The position numbers and the translations under genes were made by a program. The notes beneath the pieces are model-generated. The model had not been told where the DNA came from, searched no databases, and worked only from the letters and a program-made list of their open reading frames with translations. A stretch of DNA of 64,000 nucleotides from NCBI GenBank assembly GCA_964017235.1, contig OZ024929.1, forward strand, positions 159,077,609-159,141,608, in the 5' to 3' direction. Source of the DNA: Sabellastarte sp. h YS-2021 (lineage: Eukaryota > Annelida > Polychaeta > Sabellida > Sabellidae). Shown here piece after piece: positions 1 to 11,330 of this stretch (its first letter is position 1; every line of letters begins with the position of its first letter).

Positions 1-600
1 GGCTACTCTGCAGAGATACCCTGCGGGTCAAAAATTTCGTCGAAATCGCTCTATCTAGCAGGGTTTTTGAGATATAAGTATTTTTATGTTTTGCAATTTT
101 TGCGAAAAATTCGAAAATTCAAAATGGCCGCCATTTTTGGTGAGACAAAATTTTTTTGAAAATTGGCATGGCCACTCTGCAGATATACCCTGTGGGTCAA
201 AAATTTCGTCGAAATCGCTCTATCTAGCAGGGTTTTCGAGATATAAGCATTTTTATGTTTTGCAATTTTTGCGAAAAATTCGAAAATTCAAAATGGCCGC
301 CATTTTTGGCGAGACAAAATTTTTTCAAAATTGGGATAACTACTCTGCAGAGATACCCTGCGGATCAAAAATTTCGTCGAAATCGCTCTATCTAGCACGG
401 TTTTTGAGATATAAGCATTTTTGTGTTTTGCAATTTTTGCGAAAATTTCGAAAATTCAAAATGGCCGCCATTTTGGGCGAGAGAAAAATTTTTTGAAAAT
501 TGGGAAAACTACTCCGCAGCGATACCCTGCGGGTCAAAATTTCGTCGAAATCGCTCTATCTAGCACGGTTTTCGAGATATAAGCATTTTTGTGTTTTCCT
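1..600. repeat. 168-bp tandem repeat, about 3.6 copies
   Basis: Four successive units start near 4, 173, 341 and 510 with the motif 'ctctgcagagataccctg', then 'tcgtcgaaatcgctctatc' and 'caaaatggccgccatttt'. Period is about 168-169 bp. The array begins before the window and decays near 600. The same unit occurs in the opposite orientation at 23880-24790, where it forms the core of a Helentron-like element, so this is probably the core of another copy. A 136-codon open frame across the units is a by-product of the repeat. Confidence 0.9.
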
Positions 601-1280
601 TATTTGGAAAATTCGTAATGATTAATTAATCATTAATTACTCGGCCATTTCTTGACCAATCAATGCCAAAATCTAATGATTTCCAGATTTTAATAGAATG
701 AATGTATTTGCCAAGTTTCAGGTGAATTGATAAAATTCCTTTCAAGTTATCATCCGGACAAGCTTCCCCATCGAAAAAAGACATTTTTGGTCATGTGACC
801 TCTCTGATTGGTTGAAATGTCACTGCAGCATATTCAAAAAAATTCCCCATGGCTACTGCCTAAACCTGCCAAATTTGAAAAGAATCCGCCTAACGGTTAC
901 AGAGTTATGAGGAAAACAAAATGCGGAGCCGGCGGAGCCGGAAGCTCTCCCATACACAAACAAGGACGCTTAATGAAAAAGAAACAGAGTTTTCTCACGT
1001 TTGGGATTGATGGGCATCTGTATTTAGGAGTGTGCATTAGAATTACAAAAAAAATTGATCAAAATGAAAATGTATAGGGTATTGCTTTAATTACTATAAT
1101 AAATTGTGGTGTGTGAAAAGTTACTCTTGATCCCTATCAGGGATAATTCTTTATGCTTCATCTGTTTTGTGTATTTTTTTTTCTTTGCCTAAAAGTGACA
1201 AGTATATGTTTAATTTTTTATATGTAAATGTTTTTTTGCACCTGTTATGAAAAAGAAAATAAATATAAAAAAAAAAAAAA
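601..1280. other. Unassigned intergenic sequence ending in A18 tract
   Basis: An 89-codon open frame at 808-1077 has no recognisable domain and no clear ATG context. About 180 bp downstream there is an AATAAA-like hexamer followed by 18 A residues at 1267-1284. That could be the poly(A) end of a retroposed 3' end, but no target-site duplication was seen. Confidence 0.35.
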
Positions 1281-1284
1281 AAAA

Positions 1285-1512
1285 CTTCCTACACCTTACA
1301 GTTGCCGAGATATAGCCCGGACCAGGTTTTATAGGTCAAGGTCACAACGGCAAGGTCAAAGGTCAAATCAAGGTCAGACCATGATGTTGCACACCTACAA
1401 CTCCTAACCAATGTTCCTACCAAGTATCAACTTCCTACACCTTACGGTTTCCGAGATATAGCCCGGACAAGATTTTATAGGTCAAGGTCACTACAGCAAG
1501 GTCAAATGACAG
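1285..1512 (-). repeat. Degenerate ~145-bp repeat (Helentron-type core fragment)
   Basis: Two units share 'cttcctacaccttac' and 'gagatatagcccgga' (near 1285 and 1428), followed by 'aggtcaaggtcac'. The same units occur in reverse orientation at 23120-23460, next to a hairpin-type element end. No coding content. Confidence 0.75.
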
Positions 1513-1840
1513 ACTATCATTACAAAAACATTATTTATTTGAATTTTAAGTATATTCCATTTATATTTTTCCCCCTGCTGTAGCAAAATTCATAATACAT
1601 GCATACAGATATGATTATAAATGAATACATAAACAAAAACAAGGCTGAGTTTGTATCACAGTGGGTCCGAGTTGGTGGGGGCCGAGCTGTCTATGATAAG
1701 CAAATTCACAGTTTCAATTTTCAAATGCCTCATTTTTGCAAACGGTCTTGAAAGGTGAAGTGGGTAAAAACAAACAAAAGAACCAAGAAGTAGCGAAAAT
1801 ATAGTTTATGTGAATACTATATATATATATGCATGTTAAT

Positions 1841-2199
1841 TAAGGCTGTGACTTCGTTGGAAAAACGACACCGGTTATTCGCCTCGAAAGAATCGATCCG
1901 AATTCAGGTAACCATCTTTAGTTGTCACCCAGTGGAAGTGGCAGAGAAGCAAACATGGCGGATGATGTAAACAAAACGTTACGAAAAATAATGTTAAATA
2001 TCTGTATAAATAAGGAAAATTACGTGAAAAACTAACATTAATTAACGAAATCTGACACAACACTAAGGTTTAGCTGAGTATTTCATTGATTTATGCTGTA
2101 TTTAATATTTTTTTCGGTTACCCACTTCACCAGTTTGTACTCGGTTTCCTAAAGAATTCGGACTGGTTTCTGTTAACCGGGTAACCTATCACAGCCTTA
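1841..2199. mobile_element. hAT-type MITE (359 bp) with 8-bp target duplication
   Basis: Inverted ends TAAGGCTGTGA at 1841 and TCACAGCCTTA ending at 2199. The 8-bp sequence atgttaat flanks it directly at 1833-1840 and 2200-2207. An 8-bp duplication is the size made by hAT transposases. The interior shows no hAT transposase; a 62-codon minus-strand frame at 1875-2063 has no recognisable domain. Confidence 0.85.
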
Positions 2200-2816
2200 A
2201 TGTTAATCATAAAAATTATAATGGAAAGTGTAATTAATTAAATAAATTAGTTGTGTGTCCAATATGAAATTTATGCAAGATATTTTTGCAGCAGGTTTGA
2301 TCAAATTTCACCTATTTTCGCCCACTACTGGCTAATACTATGTATTCAAATCTATCTACTCTCAAACATTAACATTAGTGCTAATGTTTCTGAAATTGTG
2401 TAACCTACAATTATTTTATACGAAGTGACTATTCTGCCGACAATCATCGGCAAAATAGACGACAGCATATTTTGCTGACCGTTGGTTTAATAGACTTTAT
2501 TCTATTATGCCACTAAGTGAAAAACTAACTTCAAGGCCTAAACTAACCTTTTGTTCTGTCCTGACCCAATTATTGTTGTTTAATACTGAGTACATGCTAC
2601 CTATTTTCCCTCATATCCAAGCACATTTCAATTCAGCCATGTTGACAACTAGCAGGTGTTGGCAGGAGTAATGTTGTCATGCGGATTGCAATTAGGCTGG
2701 TACCCTGGATGGTCCTTAATTGATATTAGAGGGAGTGTTTGTTTTAATTTATTATTCTCAATTGCTGTGAGTCACTGGTTACTCCTAACAATGTCACATC
2801 CACTGAACATTCCTAA

Positions 2817-3326
2817 TTGCAGTTACATATCCCCACTGACTATATAAACCCCTGCCAACAATACTTTGACAGAAACTGGTTCCCCATTAAGGAAGAGTGG
2901 GTTGAAGGACTGAAAAGCCAGCAGATGAATCTTTGCACTAGAACCAACAATAGACTGGAAAATTTCTTCTCAAAACTTAAATCATGTGTGACAAGGCATG
3001 GAACAATGAAGGACTTAATCTCAGGACTGATGACTGTTATTTCAACATTGAGGAATGAAAGAACACATCGACTTATCCAGGCAACCACCAGGGTCAACAC
3101 TGCTCCAGAGGCTGCCAAAGGGAAAAAAAAGAAAAGTTACCAAGGGACCCATTCCATTTATGAAAAAGGAGATGGAGGCTTAACAGAAACACATACTTGG
3201 GTGGTTTGTAGAGCAGGACAAGGTAGAGGCAGGTATGAGGGGGACATTCTGAGTGAAAACCACATAGAGCTGATACCTGAGAATATCCCATCAGCCTGTT
3301 TAGACAATGAAAGAGTGAATATAAAT
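2817..3326 (+). pseudogene. ZSWIM1/3-like (MULE-derived) transposase fragment, 5' part
   Basis: The open frame encodes a segment with YFDRNW, EEWVEGL, TNNRLENFFSKLK and TLRNERTHR, the pattern of the region after the catalytic core in ZSWIM1/ZSWIM3-like, MULE-derived proteins. The frame starts without a convincing initiator; 'ctaattgcag' at 2812-2821 could be a splice acceptor. The frame ends at a TAA that belongs to the inserted hAT MITE. Removing that MITE and one copy of its 8-bp duplication joins this frame in phase to the PHD-finger frame at 3869-4084. The host element is therefore inactive in this copy. A domesticated host gene is an alternative, but the TIRs and 9-bp duplication around it argue for a transposon. 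Confidence 0.7.
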
Positions 3327-3860
3327 TAAGGCTGCAACGATTCTTCGGTTACTCGGAAACGAAACGATTCAGTGCAATACTCGAGGCAAGAAAATTAAAC
3401 CGGGTCTTCGAAAACAACTAAACATAGACATAAAATCTACTACAAAATTCTATTTTTTCTTTAAATATATGAATATATTTATATATTTTTCTAATATAAG
3501 GCATTTCCGTTTCAGAATTTTATATTTTAAGTATTTGCAAACTTTAATTCTTTGTGTAACAATGTTTTATAAGACGGCATTTTATTATAACGTATTTCGA
3601 AGACGCCTCAAATCTCGTAATATAAAGAAGATGGTTAAAGTTTTTTATATTTTGGATTACAAATGCGTCTTTTTCCCAAAATTCAATAAATTATCAATAT
3701 TCTTTCCTGTTGTGTGGTTTGTAACCATTTTATAAGGCGTGATATGTCAAAATATGAAGCAGTTTATTTTGTGGGCGATAATCAAGTGATTAACCGAGTC
3801 AGAGTCGATTCTTCTAAAACGAGGAATCGAGGCGCATTTTCGGGCTCGCTTGCAGCCCTA
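3327..3860. mobile_element. hAT-type MITE (534 bp) inserted in the MULE ORF
   Basis: Ends TAAGGCTGCAACGATTC (3327) and, reversed, TAGGGCTGCAAGCGAG (to 3860). Direct 8-bp duplication atataaat at 3319-3326 and 3861-3868. The 'GGCTGCAACGATTC' end is typical of a widespread hAT group. It supplies the stop codon that truncates the MULE ORF. No transposase inside. Confidence 0.88.
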
Positions 3861-3868
3861 ATATAAAT

Positions 3869-4084
3869 ATTATTTTGAAATACTTTGACACAGATGGGTG
3901 GGCTGCTCTTAGTAGTGTATTCAGGGAAAGGGGGTCAATTGGTTGGCTGTGCTTTAAATGCAATCAAGACCTAAGTGGAGAGTCAATAGGGTGTGACAGT
4001 TGTTTAGAGTGGTATCACCACAGGTGTGCAGGAATTAGGAAGGTACCCACCTCCCAGTACTGGTTTTGTAAGAACTGTAAATGA
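3869..4084 (+). pseudogene. PHD zinc-finger, 3' part of the MULE ORF
   Basis: Shows the C4-H-C3 ligand series of a PHD finger: CFKC, IGCDSC, WYHHRC, and WFCKNC just before the TGA at 4082-4084. Such fingers bind histone H3 tails in chromatin proteins; in animal transposons they are found C-terminal to SWIM/Ulp1 modules. It is in phase with the 2817-3326 frame once the intervening MITE is discounted. No ATG of its own. Confidence 0.8.
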
Positions 4085-4099
4085 ACACAAACTTCTAGT

Positions 4100-5235
4100 G
4101 GTACATTCTAAAACTCGGACTTCTGTCCAACTTGGTATTCTACTTGGACTAAGCGGCGATGGGATGGGGGGGGGGGGGGCAGCGGCGACGGGTTTGGGAG
4201 GATGGGGGAGGGGCTGTGTTATGCATTAATTTAGCCAATCAAATGCAAGAGGGTTATATAGGGGCTCACCATTTCCAAACTGGACAGAAATAAAGGCGAT
4301 CGCCACTTGTGGCTGTTAATTGAGGAAACATGAGGCTCCAGGTGGGGGTTTTCTAGAAATATTTAATAAACTGACACACCCCCTCCAGATTTCCAAGTTG
4401 AACAGAAATAAAGGCGATCGCCACTTGTGGCTGTTAATTGAGGAAACATGAGGCCCCAGGTGGGGGTTTTCTAGAAATATTTACTACCACTGAAAATAAA
4501 GCATCCCCATCGCAGCCCCACACCCCCTCCCCATTTCCAAGTTAGACAGGAAAGCCATCGCCGGCTACTATATTAATGATATAGTGACTCCTGGCCATCG
4601 CCGCCCCACACCACCTCCCCATTTCCAAGTTGGACAGAAATAAATCGCCGCTTGTGGCTCTTAATTATATATTTGTAAAATATTGCTAGAAACCCCATCG
4701 TAGCCTCACATTTTCATCAACTACCAGCACTTGATATTTTATTTGTTTTAAATATTGCGAGAAGGCAGAGTGAGGTGCGGTGACAGTAAAATATTGCTGG
4801 ATCATATATTTGTAAAATATTGTTAGAAACCCCATTGTAGCCTCACGTTTTCATCACTCTGTGGGTGTACAACTACCAGTATTAGATATTTTATTAGTTC
4901 TAAATATTGCGAGAAGACAGGGTGAGGTGCGGTGACAGTAAAATATTGCTGGATTATATATTTGTAAAATATGGTTAGAATCTACAACTACCAGCATTTG
5001 ATATTTTATTTGTTTTAAATAGTGTGAGAAGACAACTGCCATTGCTGGCCAACTACCCTTAGATCTACATCCCATCCCCTCCCCATCGCCGCTGTCGCCA
5101 CTTTACTTGGACTGTCGCCGCTATCACTGCTGGCCATCTACCCCTCCTCACTTCTTCCCAATTAAAATTAACATCGCCGATATTAGTCCAAGCGGCGACG
5201 GAATCGCCGCTTTTGTCCGACTTTTAGGAAGAACC
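4100..5235. mobile_element. MULE MITE (1136 bp) with 9-bp target duplication
   Basis: Ends GGTACATTCTAAAA and, reversed, GGTTCTTCCTAAAA; perfect 9-bp duplication acttctagt at 4091-4099 and 5236-5244. Interior has a G tract near 4165, repeated blocks with 'gaggctccaggtggggg' and 'ttttctagaaata', and further blocks with 'aaaatattgctgga'. Same family as the larger element at 13650-15725 (same ends, same internal blocks). Non-coding. Confidence 0.88.
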
Positions 5236-5269
5236 ACTTCTAGTGACAGTTCCAGTGTGTGTAGTTGTG

Positions 5270-5640
5270 ATTGTGTATTTGTACATGTATTCATTTTATT
5301 GCATTGTTTTACTTACAACATTTACTTACATTTATTTGTACATGTATTCATTTTATTGCATTGTTTTACTTACAACATTTACTTACCACAAGAATGAATG
5401 TAAATTTGTATTTGTACATGTATTCATTTTATTGCACTTACTGCACTCTATTTTATTGCACTGTTGTTATACTTACATAAATCCAATAAAGATGATGAAA
5501 ACATTTACTTACCTTAATACTTACCTTTAAGTAGTCGTCAAAATAGCCTGTATTCCTTAATACTTACCTTTAAGTAGTCGTCAAAATAGCCTGTATTCCT
5601 GAATACTTACAATTTAAGTAGTCGTCAAAATAGCCTGTAT
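5270..5640. repeat. Subterminal tandem repeats of the MULE (62-bp and 43-bp units)
   Basis: First a ~62-bp unit with 'tgtacatgtattcatttta' repeated two to three times (5275-5440). Then three 43-44-bp units each carrying gtcgtcaaaatagcc (5534, 5577, 5621). That motif closely matches gtcgtcataatagcc in the terminal inverted repeat itself at 5694-5708, so the element's tip is reiterated just inside its right end. Confidence 0.8.
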
Positions 5641-5723
5641 ATTATTCTACAGACCATCGGCAAAGTAAGCTGTCATCTATTTTGCCGACGATCGTCGTCA
5701 TAATAGCCACTGCGTATTTTATA

Positions 5724-6405
5724 TATATAATTAGAAATATAGTTTTTAATCCATTAGCGGTCCTGGTGAAACACTTTTTGGTGTTATATTTAACCTCGAT
5801 GGGCAGGTTTTCGATATGACAACGTAAACGGAGAATGACGAGTATCCAAATGTACGCAACCAAAATTATCAGAAATACAACAATAAAATTAAATCCACAA
5901 AGTGTCTGATTCAGTGTGACTTCATATTCATTCTAAAATATAATAAAAAAACGTAATCCAAAAATGAAACTGTGAGCTTATAGTTTAAGTGATTGAAAAC
6001 GTGGTGAATATATCAAAAACCCGTACATTGGCTATATATATATTGACATATTTTACTTATTATTTAAATTAAATGGTGGATAATAAAAGCCAAATGTGCC
6101 TCATGAGGAAGAAACAAAATACATAAAAGGCTTATATTTGACTCACAGTATTTTTAAGATACGATATTTAATATCATATCAGTATAAATGTTGGATATGT
6201 TCTGTATTTACGTAAATTTATGGTTGTGTAAAATAATCAATTTAACACATAAAACCAGTCACTTCGTTGTCAGAAAACAAATTAATCGCCAAAACTATTT
6301 ATGTAAAGTATATGTAGAAAACGAAATACCAAGTGATGACGGCATCACTAATCAAAATACTGAATTATCGCTCACCGGCTTTAGTCTGTAAGAGGGCATA
6401 CTCAC
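5724..6405. other. AT-rich sequence, presumably PLAA intron 1
   Basis: Lies downstream (minus strand) of the PLAA first exon. Contains only short open frames with no recognisable product. No second PLAA exon was found here or between 1 and 5724. Confidence 0.5.
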
Positions 6406-6539
6406 TCATTTGGCATCCATACACGAGCAGTAACATCTCTTGAGCCTGATAGAATTCCACTATCTGGAAATATAGTGCCACAAACCGATCTAACATCTTT
6501 TTCGTGACCCAAAACTGAACATCGAAACTTGTAAGCCAT
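6406..6539 (-). CDS. PLAA: PLAA-like first coding exon (WD40 blade 1)
   Basis: Read on the minus strand, ATG at 6539-6537 opens 44 codons plus two bases, then a consensus donor GTGAGT (reverse of 6400-6405). The peptide begins MAYKFRCSVLGHEKDVR and continues SGSRDVTARVW, matching the first WD40 blade of PLAA (human: RLSCSLRGHELDVR ... SRDRTTRLW). PLAA binds ubiquitin through its PFU domain and p97/VCP through its PUL domain, and acts in ubiquitin-dependent degradation and endosomal sorting. Only this exon is in the window; the rest would lie leftward, past the MULE at 2421-5714 and probably off the edge. Another WD40 protein is possible but less likely. Confidence 0.75.
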
Positions 6540-6900
6540 TTTATCAAAAAGTCCGTCGATAACATTTCACCGCTATTTTATTTTTCTACATGCATGGGCA
6601 AACATCTAGATGTTGATCATTTTATTTTAGTAAAATTTCAAAACTTTTTGATTGGTCTCTTGTCAAAGAGCGGTAAAATTAGGGCAATTATAATAGACCA
6701 CTGAATTTACAGTAGAACTGTAATTTTACCATTACAAAAACATTATATTTATGTTATTCATGGATCATATATATATAATATTCTCTGAATTAGTTTATGA
6801 CTTTTTAAATTTAAATTCTTCTGACAAAAAAGAACAGTTGCAGGATACATCCTATTATGATGCTTTTGTATCTTTTTTATCTTATTACATGCAGGCTCCA
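6540..6900 (-). promoter_or_regulatory. Probable PLAA 5' UTR and promoter region
   Basis: Position upstream of the PLAA start on the minus strand is the only basis. Sequence is AT-rich with no motif I can call with confidence. Confidence 0.3.
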
Positions 6901-7140
6901 CAGTGTTGCAGTAGTAATTAACACACTTATATATACCTTCCACCTCCGAGGTTGGTGGTTCAAACCTCAGACTTTATGTGGGAAAGTTGGTAGTTGCTTA
7001 CCAATGGTTGGTTGTTTACAGTACAGAACCTGGATCAACTGTATGTACTGGTTTCCTCTGCCCACAAAACTACTTGTCGTGATGTGACCTGTACAGTGTT
7101 GAAAGCGATGTAAACCCCCAAATAAATATATAAATGTATA
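6880..7140 (+). mobile_element. tRNA-derived SINE copy
   Basis: Contains a B-box-like ggttcaaacc (about 6957-6966), then 'gtgggaaagttggtagttgcttacca', and ends 'gttgaaagcgatgtaaaccc' followed by an A/T-rich tail near 7140. The tail resembles that of widespread mollusc SINEs. A second copy sharing 'ggaaagttggcagtt' lies at 48970-49130. The A box is decayed. Confidence 0.6.
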
Positions 7141-9740
7141 TGGCTTTACACAAAGACACTCTGTATTGTACATTAATTAAAAAATATGATGGTAACATTT
7201 TGTTTGACATTTTAAATCTCTATTATTACCTAATATGTAATGTTTTATAATGGTATAATGTATTCAGTAAGGGCCTATTATCTGTACATTTAGTAAAATC
7301 AATTTTTCAGTTTGTAATTTTAAAACTAAATTCAGTTGCTATTATGTGAATTTTATCGAAGATATAAGTGTCAGTGTGTTGAATATCTCTGATATTAAGT
7401 ATTCCTCAGTATGCACTACACTCATCCTTTGGTAAGAAAAAAAATCAACATAAAGAGAATGCTAAGACAAGAGCACAAATCTAATTACAAAATCACATCA
7501 ACAAAAGATGTATAAATCAACATTAAAGGAATATTGCAACGTCTGTCAGGGCTCAGGAAATTCAACCTAATTTAATTTCTTAAATTAAAAATTGCTTGTG
7601 GAGGTGAGATAAAATGAAACATATAAACTATTATCAAATAAAAAAGGATAATTATATATTTCTATATAAGAGTCATTTAGATTGATCAATGATATTGATT
7701 TATTATATGCTAAACATAATTTCCTTTCATTTGCAAAGGGTTGTAAATTGCTATAACCATGCCTGCTCTGTAAGAGTAGTACAAGAGTATATTGTTTTCA
7801 CTTCATGTTTTTGGTTTTTCACTAATGTGTAAGGTTGGGAGATTTTTTTCTCCTTCCTCCCACACTTGACAATTCATTTGTGACTAACAGGTATAACTGT
7901 CTTAAACCTATGCTCTTAATCTGAAAAATGAGCGACTGTTGCATTTAACCTAAAAAAATCTGATTGATATACAAAAACACTGTGAAATCCCACTGAAATA
8001 TTTTAAACTATTATATTTGCTGCATAATATTGCTTTGATTTATGTATCCAAATTGATAAACATCCTTTCGGGTGATGGATGTCCAATTTAGCTTATGTTT
8101 AGATAAAAATAAAAGATAACCATTAAAGGTCATAGGCAAAGCTAAGGAAAGTGTCACCAATAATAACATAATTATAATAAACTTTATTTTTTTTTAAATA
8201 TTTTGCATGTTAGAGAGGTTACACATAATAGCCACCCAATTTCTGTAATATTTTTTATGCTGTTTACTTCTGTCGCCATAATTTTTCACTCGATATCTTT
8301 CATAAATATAGCATTCATTAATTTATTTTCTCATCTAAACTTGTTTAACTCTTATTTTTATTATATTTTATTTTTTATTATATTATTATTTTTATTGCAT
8401 TTTTATAACCATTTTGTCTTTTATCAAAGTTCATAATTACTGAGGACTTTGCATTAATATTATTTCAAACAAATGTTTTAATTCTAAGTATTGAAATGAG
8501 GAAATAAATATTTTATAGACATGAACATAAATCAATATTAATTAAATATGAAATCCTCAGTGCACCGCACATCTTACCACAAATGAAACTGGACTGCTGC
8601 AAACCCTAATATTGACAATGCTGAGACTGGATTAATTTTTAACTAGCAAAATTAACTCTTCAACTGTATGGATCATATATATTTATAATTTCAGCAGAAA
8701 CTACAGAATCTACTACATAAATACATTTAAGAACGAGCCTCGTGCAAGAATGATGTGTATGCACCATCACTGCAAATACCTTCCCTCCACCAAATGAAAA
8801 AAAACATGTATATAACATGGATACTTTCCTTCTACTCCCCCTCTTTTTCAATTGTAATGTTTTATAGTGTGTAGGAAATGGCCTTGCAAAACTAAAATCT
8901 GCATGAGGGTAAAAGTTCAGTTCATGGGACATTTTTGTGATGTATTTTTTTATGATACTATAGTTCAGTACTTTCTTTGAGTATGAATAATTAAAAGTTT
9001 GTGAATTGAGTGTACAACATTTTTCCTCCATTTGTGCCTTGGATGAGGCTATTGAAAAGAAATTGTGTTCCTGGGATGGTGGTCAGTACCAGTCAGACGG
9101 AGGAAGATCCTCTAAAGTAAAACATTTGCAAATTATTTCATACCAGGAAGGTAAATCACCATTGTTGTGAACTGGCTAGCTTTCCTCAGTGTCTATAGAA
9201 ACTGTCAGTGGGTAAATTTCTAATAAAATGAGGCGAAACTTGAGAACAAACAGCAGCATATTTGTTATGGAAAATACAGTTGATTATTTTTTCACAGAAG
9301 TTAAATCTTCCCCACTCAATTTATCTGTCTGTTATGTGTTTACATTGCCACTCTAACAATAACAAAGCTTCATAATGAACCTGTTATGTCATATCTCATC
9401 CACTGTGAGAAAAGCAATGTGTCAGCTTTCTCAGCTAGACTTCATATTTTTTTTAAATGTTATCTGTGCTCTCATAAAAAAAAAACTATTTTTTTGCAAA
9501 ACAAACCATGCACATTTTATATTTCTAAAGGTGTTTAGGTATGCAATAAAGTTATATTCACAGCATTTTAAAAAAATGTTGCAAATGACCTTTAAAGATT
9601 TGAAACTAGAATCAAATCTCATCTGGAAAGCAACTAGTGATTCTTTATTGGCTATAAAAGTCAAAGCAAAATAAGTGCATGTGGTGGTGAACATTATATA
9701 GGCTCATGCACAACTTCATTATCTGCAGAGGTATATGGAA
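7141..9740. other. AT-rich region without recognised features
   Basis: Longest open frame is 123 codons (minus, 8660-9031) with no recognisable domain and composition like its surroundings. Homopolymer-rich throughout. I see nothing to annotate. Confidence 0.5.
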
Positions 9741-10680
9741 TTTGAAAGCAAGTGACATTTTTAATTTTACTTTATGGGGGATTCTACTGGGGCCGACCCT
9801 ATACAGCTTACAGTTTGAAACTTTGGGGATCGTGGACCAAAATCCAGAAAAAAGGGTATAAAAATATGGGTCAGTTTCCTATCCCCGACAGGATGATATC
9901 TAGATCAACCTCCCGACCTGACTTGGAGTTGGGGTGCTTTTCTCCACAACTAGATGAGAAACTACCAGGACAAGCTGTAAAACCCTAACTGACAAGCCGT
10001 ATCAGGCCCTGACAAGCCATACTGACAAACCGACAGGATTGGAGCATTTTTCTGACCCACCCCGTATTGGACAGATTAGTTTCTAAAGGCAGGATGTTGC
10101 ATGTCAAGAACTAGATAGGAACTCTGCTGTCCTATGAGTGCCACTTGGCTCTGCTGAGTTGGTTGGATGGCCTGGTTTGCTGGCATCTGATTTTCAGGAA
10201 TATGCAAGATGTATTCCTGGTAGCTGGTGCTGGTTAGTGTGGCTGCTGAAAAGTCTGTGGCAGATCTGTGGAAGTGGCACTGGCGCTCCTAAAGGTGAAG
10301 ATTGCTGGGGCTGATGGGTACTCTCCTCTGCCCTGCTCTGGATTCCACTTAAAAGTTTCACAGCCTCATTTCTGGATGTTTGAAAGTCTCTTCCTTCTAA
10401 AGCCTCAGCCTAGATGCCAGGTAGTTGCAGGTGGCTGAGAAAAGATGACAGCATGGTTTTCATCTGTGTAAACTGGTCCTTGACCTGCTGGTCGACTGTT
10501 TTAACGCTGGGAAACTACACTGGGCTTTGCAATGAATGGCTCTTGTGTGGTCACATGCTCCCATGTTGATCTCCATACTATCCATGCTAGTGGAACCTCT
10601 GGAGATGTTGTGTGCTGAAGCTATGGTTGCACTGGCTCCTCAGGCTGGGGACTTGAAGGCTGAAGATTTGCTGAGTCCTT
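9741..10680. other. Unassigned sequence, possibly old transposon remains
   Basis: Less AT-rich than its left neighbour. On the minus strand 10400-10560 reads through patches like 'VDQQVKDQFTQMKT', which may continue the broken MADF-type protein at 10680-10960. Stops interrupt every frame. Confidence 0.35.
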
Positions 10681-10689
10681 AAATTTATC

Positions 10690-10960
10690 CTGAATCCAGT
10701 TCTGCCTTTCTGTCATTTCCTTGGGCCAGACTTGGACTGGGTGGGTGTTATATAATGAGTCCTTTGGGATCTGAATCAAGTCATGTACACTTTTATTGAC
10801 AGGTTGTGGCTACTGGCAAAACTTCTCCCACAGGCATTCCTTTCTGGACTTGTCCTTAAAGTTCTCCTTGGTCTTGTCGTAGAGCTCCTCATGATCCTTT
10901 TCAAAGTCAACAACAGCCTCCTCATCTGAGTCTGTAAAATAAATGTTCGTCATATGTCCT
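10690..10960 (-). pseudogene. Broken MADF / Myb-SANT-like protein fragment
   Basis: On the minus strand the segment around 10960-10820 reads VVDFEKDHEELYDKT and KDKSRKECLWEKF before a stop, the pattern of a MADF (Myb/SANT-like) DNA-binding domain common in transposon-derived proteins. After the stop, reading resumes in other frames with TERQNWIQDKF, expected next in such proteins. Several stops and a frame change make it a pseudogene. No TIRs could be assigned. Confidence 0.5.
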
Positions 10961-11330
10961 TTCTTGTGCCTGGACTGTGATTAAGATGTCCCCCCCCTCT
11001 CCTCCACCCTCTGTGTCCATTTCACTCTCACTCCTTTCAGTCTTGATCCTTTTTGGCAAATCCCCCCTTCCTGTCTTGATGGAAAGCGACCAAGTCAGAT
11101 CGCGGATGTTTATGACAGGCCAGTTTCCTTTGGAGTATGCTTGGTTTGTGTATATGGCCTTTTGTGAAGTGATGTAGAGGTACTGAACCATGACAATCTT
11201 CCAGACAATATGGTAACAGTATAGGACAAGAAGGGAAGTGTATATGACAAGCTGTAGAGAGACACAACAGGACAGTTACCAGGTGGGCAGAGCCACAGTT
11301 GGGATCAAGGGTAGTGGGGAGGGTTGGTGG

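Larger units (their letters stand above)
2421..5714 (+). mobile_element. MULE-type DNA transposon (3.3 kb), nested by two MITEs
   Basis: Terminal inverted repeats of about 60-70 bp: CGAAGTGACTATT at 2421 and, reversed, CGCAGTGGCTATT ending at 5714; both continue into 'cggcaaaatagaYgacagc'. A perfect 9-bp direct duplication tattttata flanks it (2412-2420 and 5715-5723), the size typical of Mutator-like elements. The element carries a ZSWIM/MULE-like ORF with a C-terminal PHD finger on the plus strand. It was later hit by a hAT MITE (3327-3860) inside the ORF and by a second MULE MITE (4100-5235) just after the ORF stop. Region 2490-2816 probably held upstream exons; none is clear. Confidence 0.85.

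Noticed and set aside
86..496. 136-codon plus-strand frame
   Set aside because: Created by the 168-bp tandem repeat; each unit repeats the same peptide and no domain is recognisable.
2817..4084. Host ZSWIM3-like gene
   Set aside because: The region is enclosed by TIRs with an exact 9-bp duplication and is interrupted by a MITE stop, so a dead transposon explains it better.
10977..11177. 66-codon plus frame
   Set aside because: Overlaps two minus-strand frames equally long; no domain, no start context.
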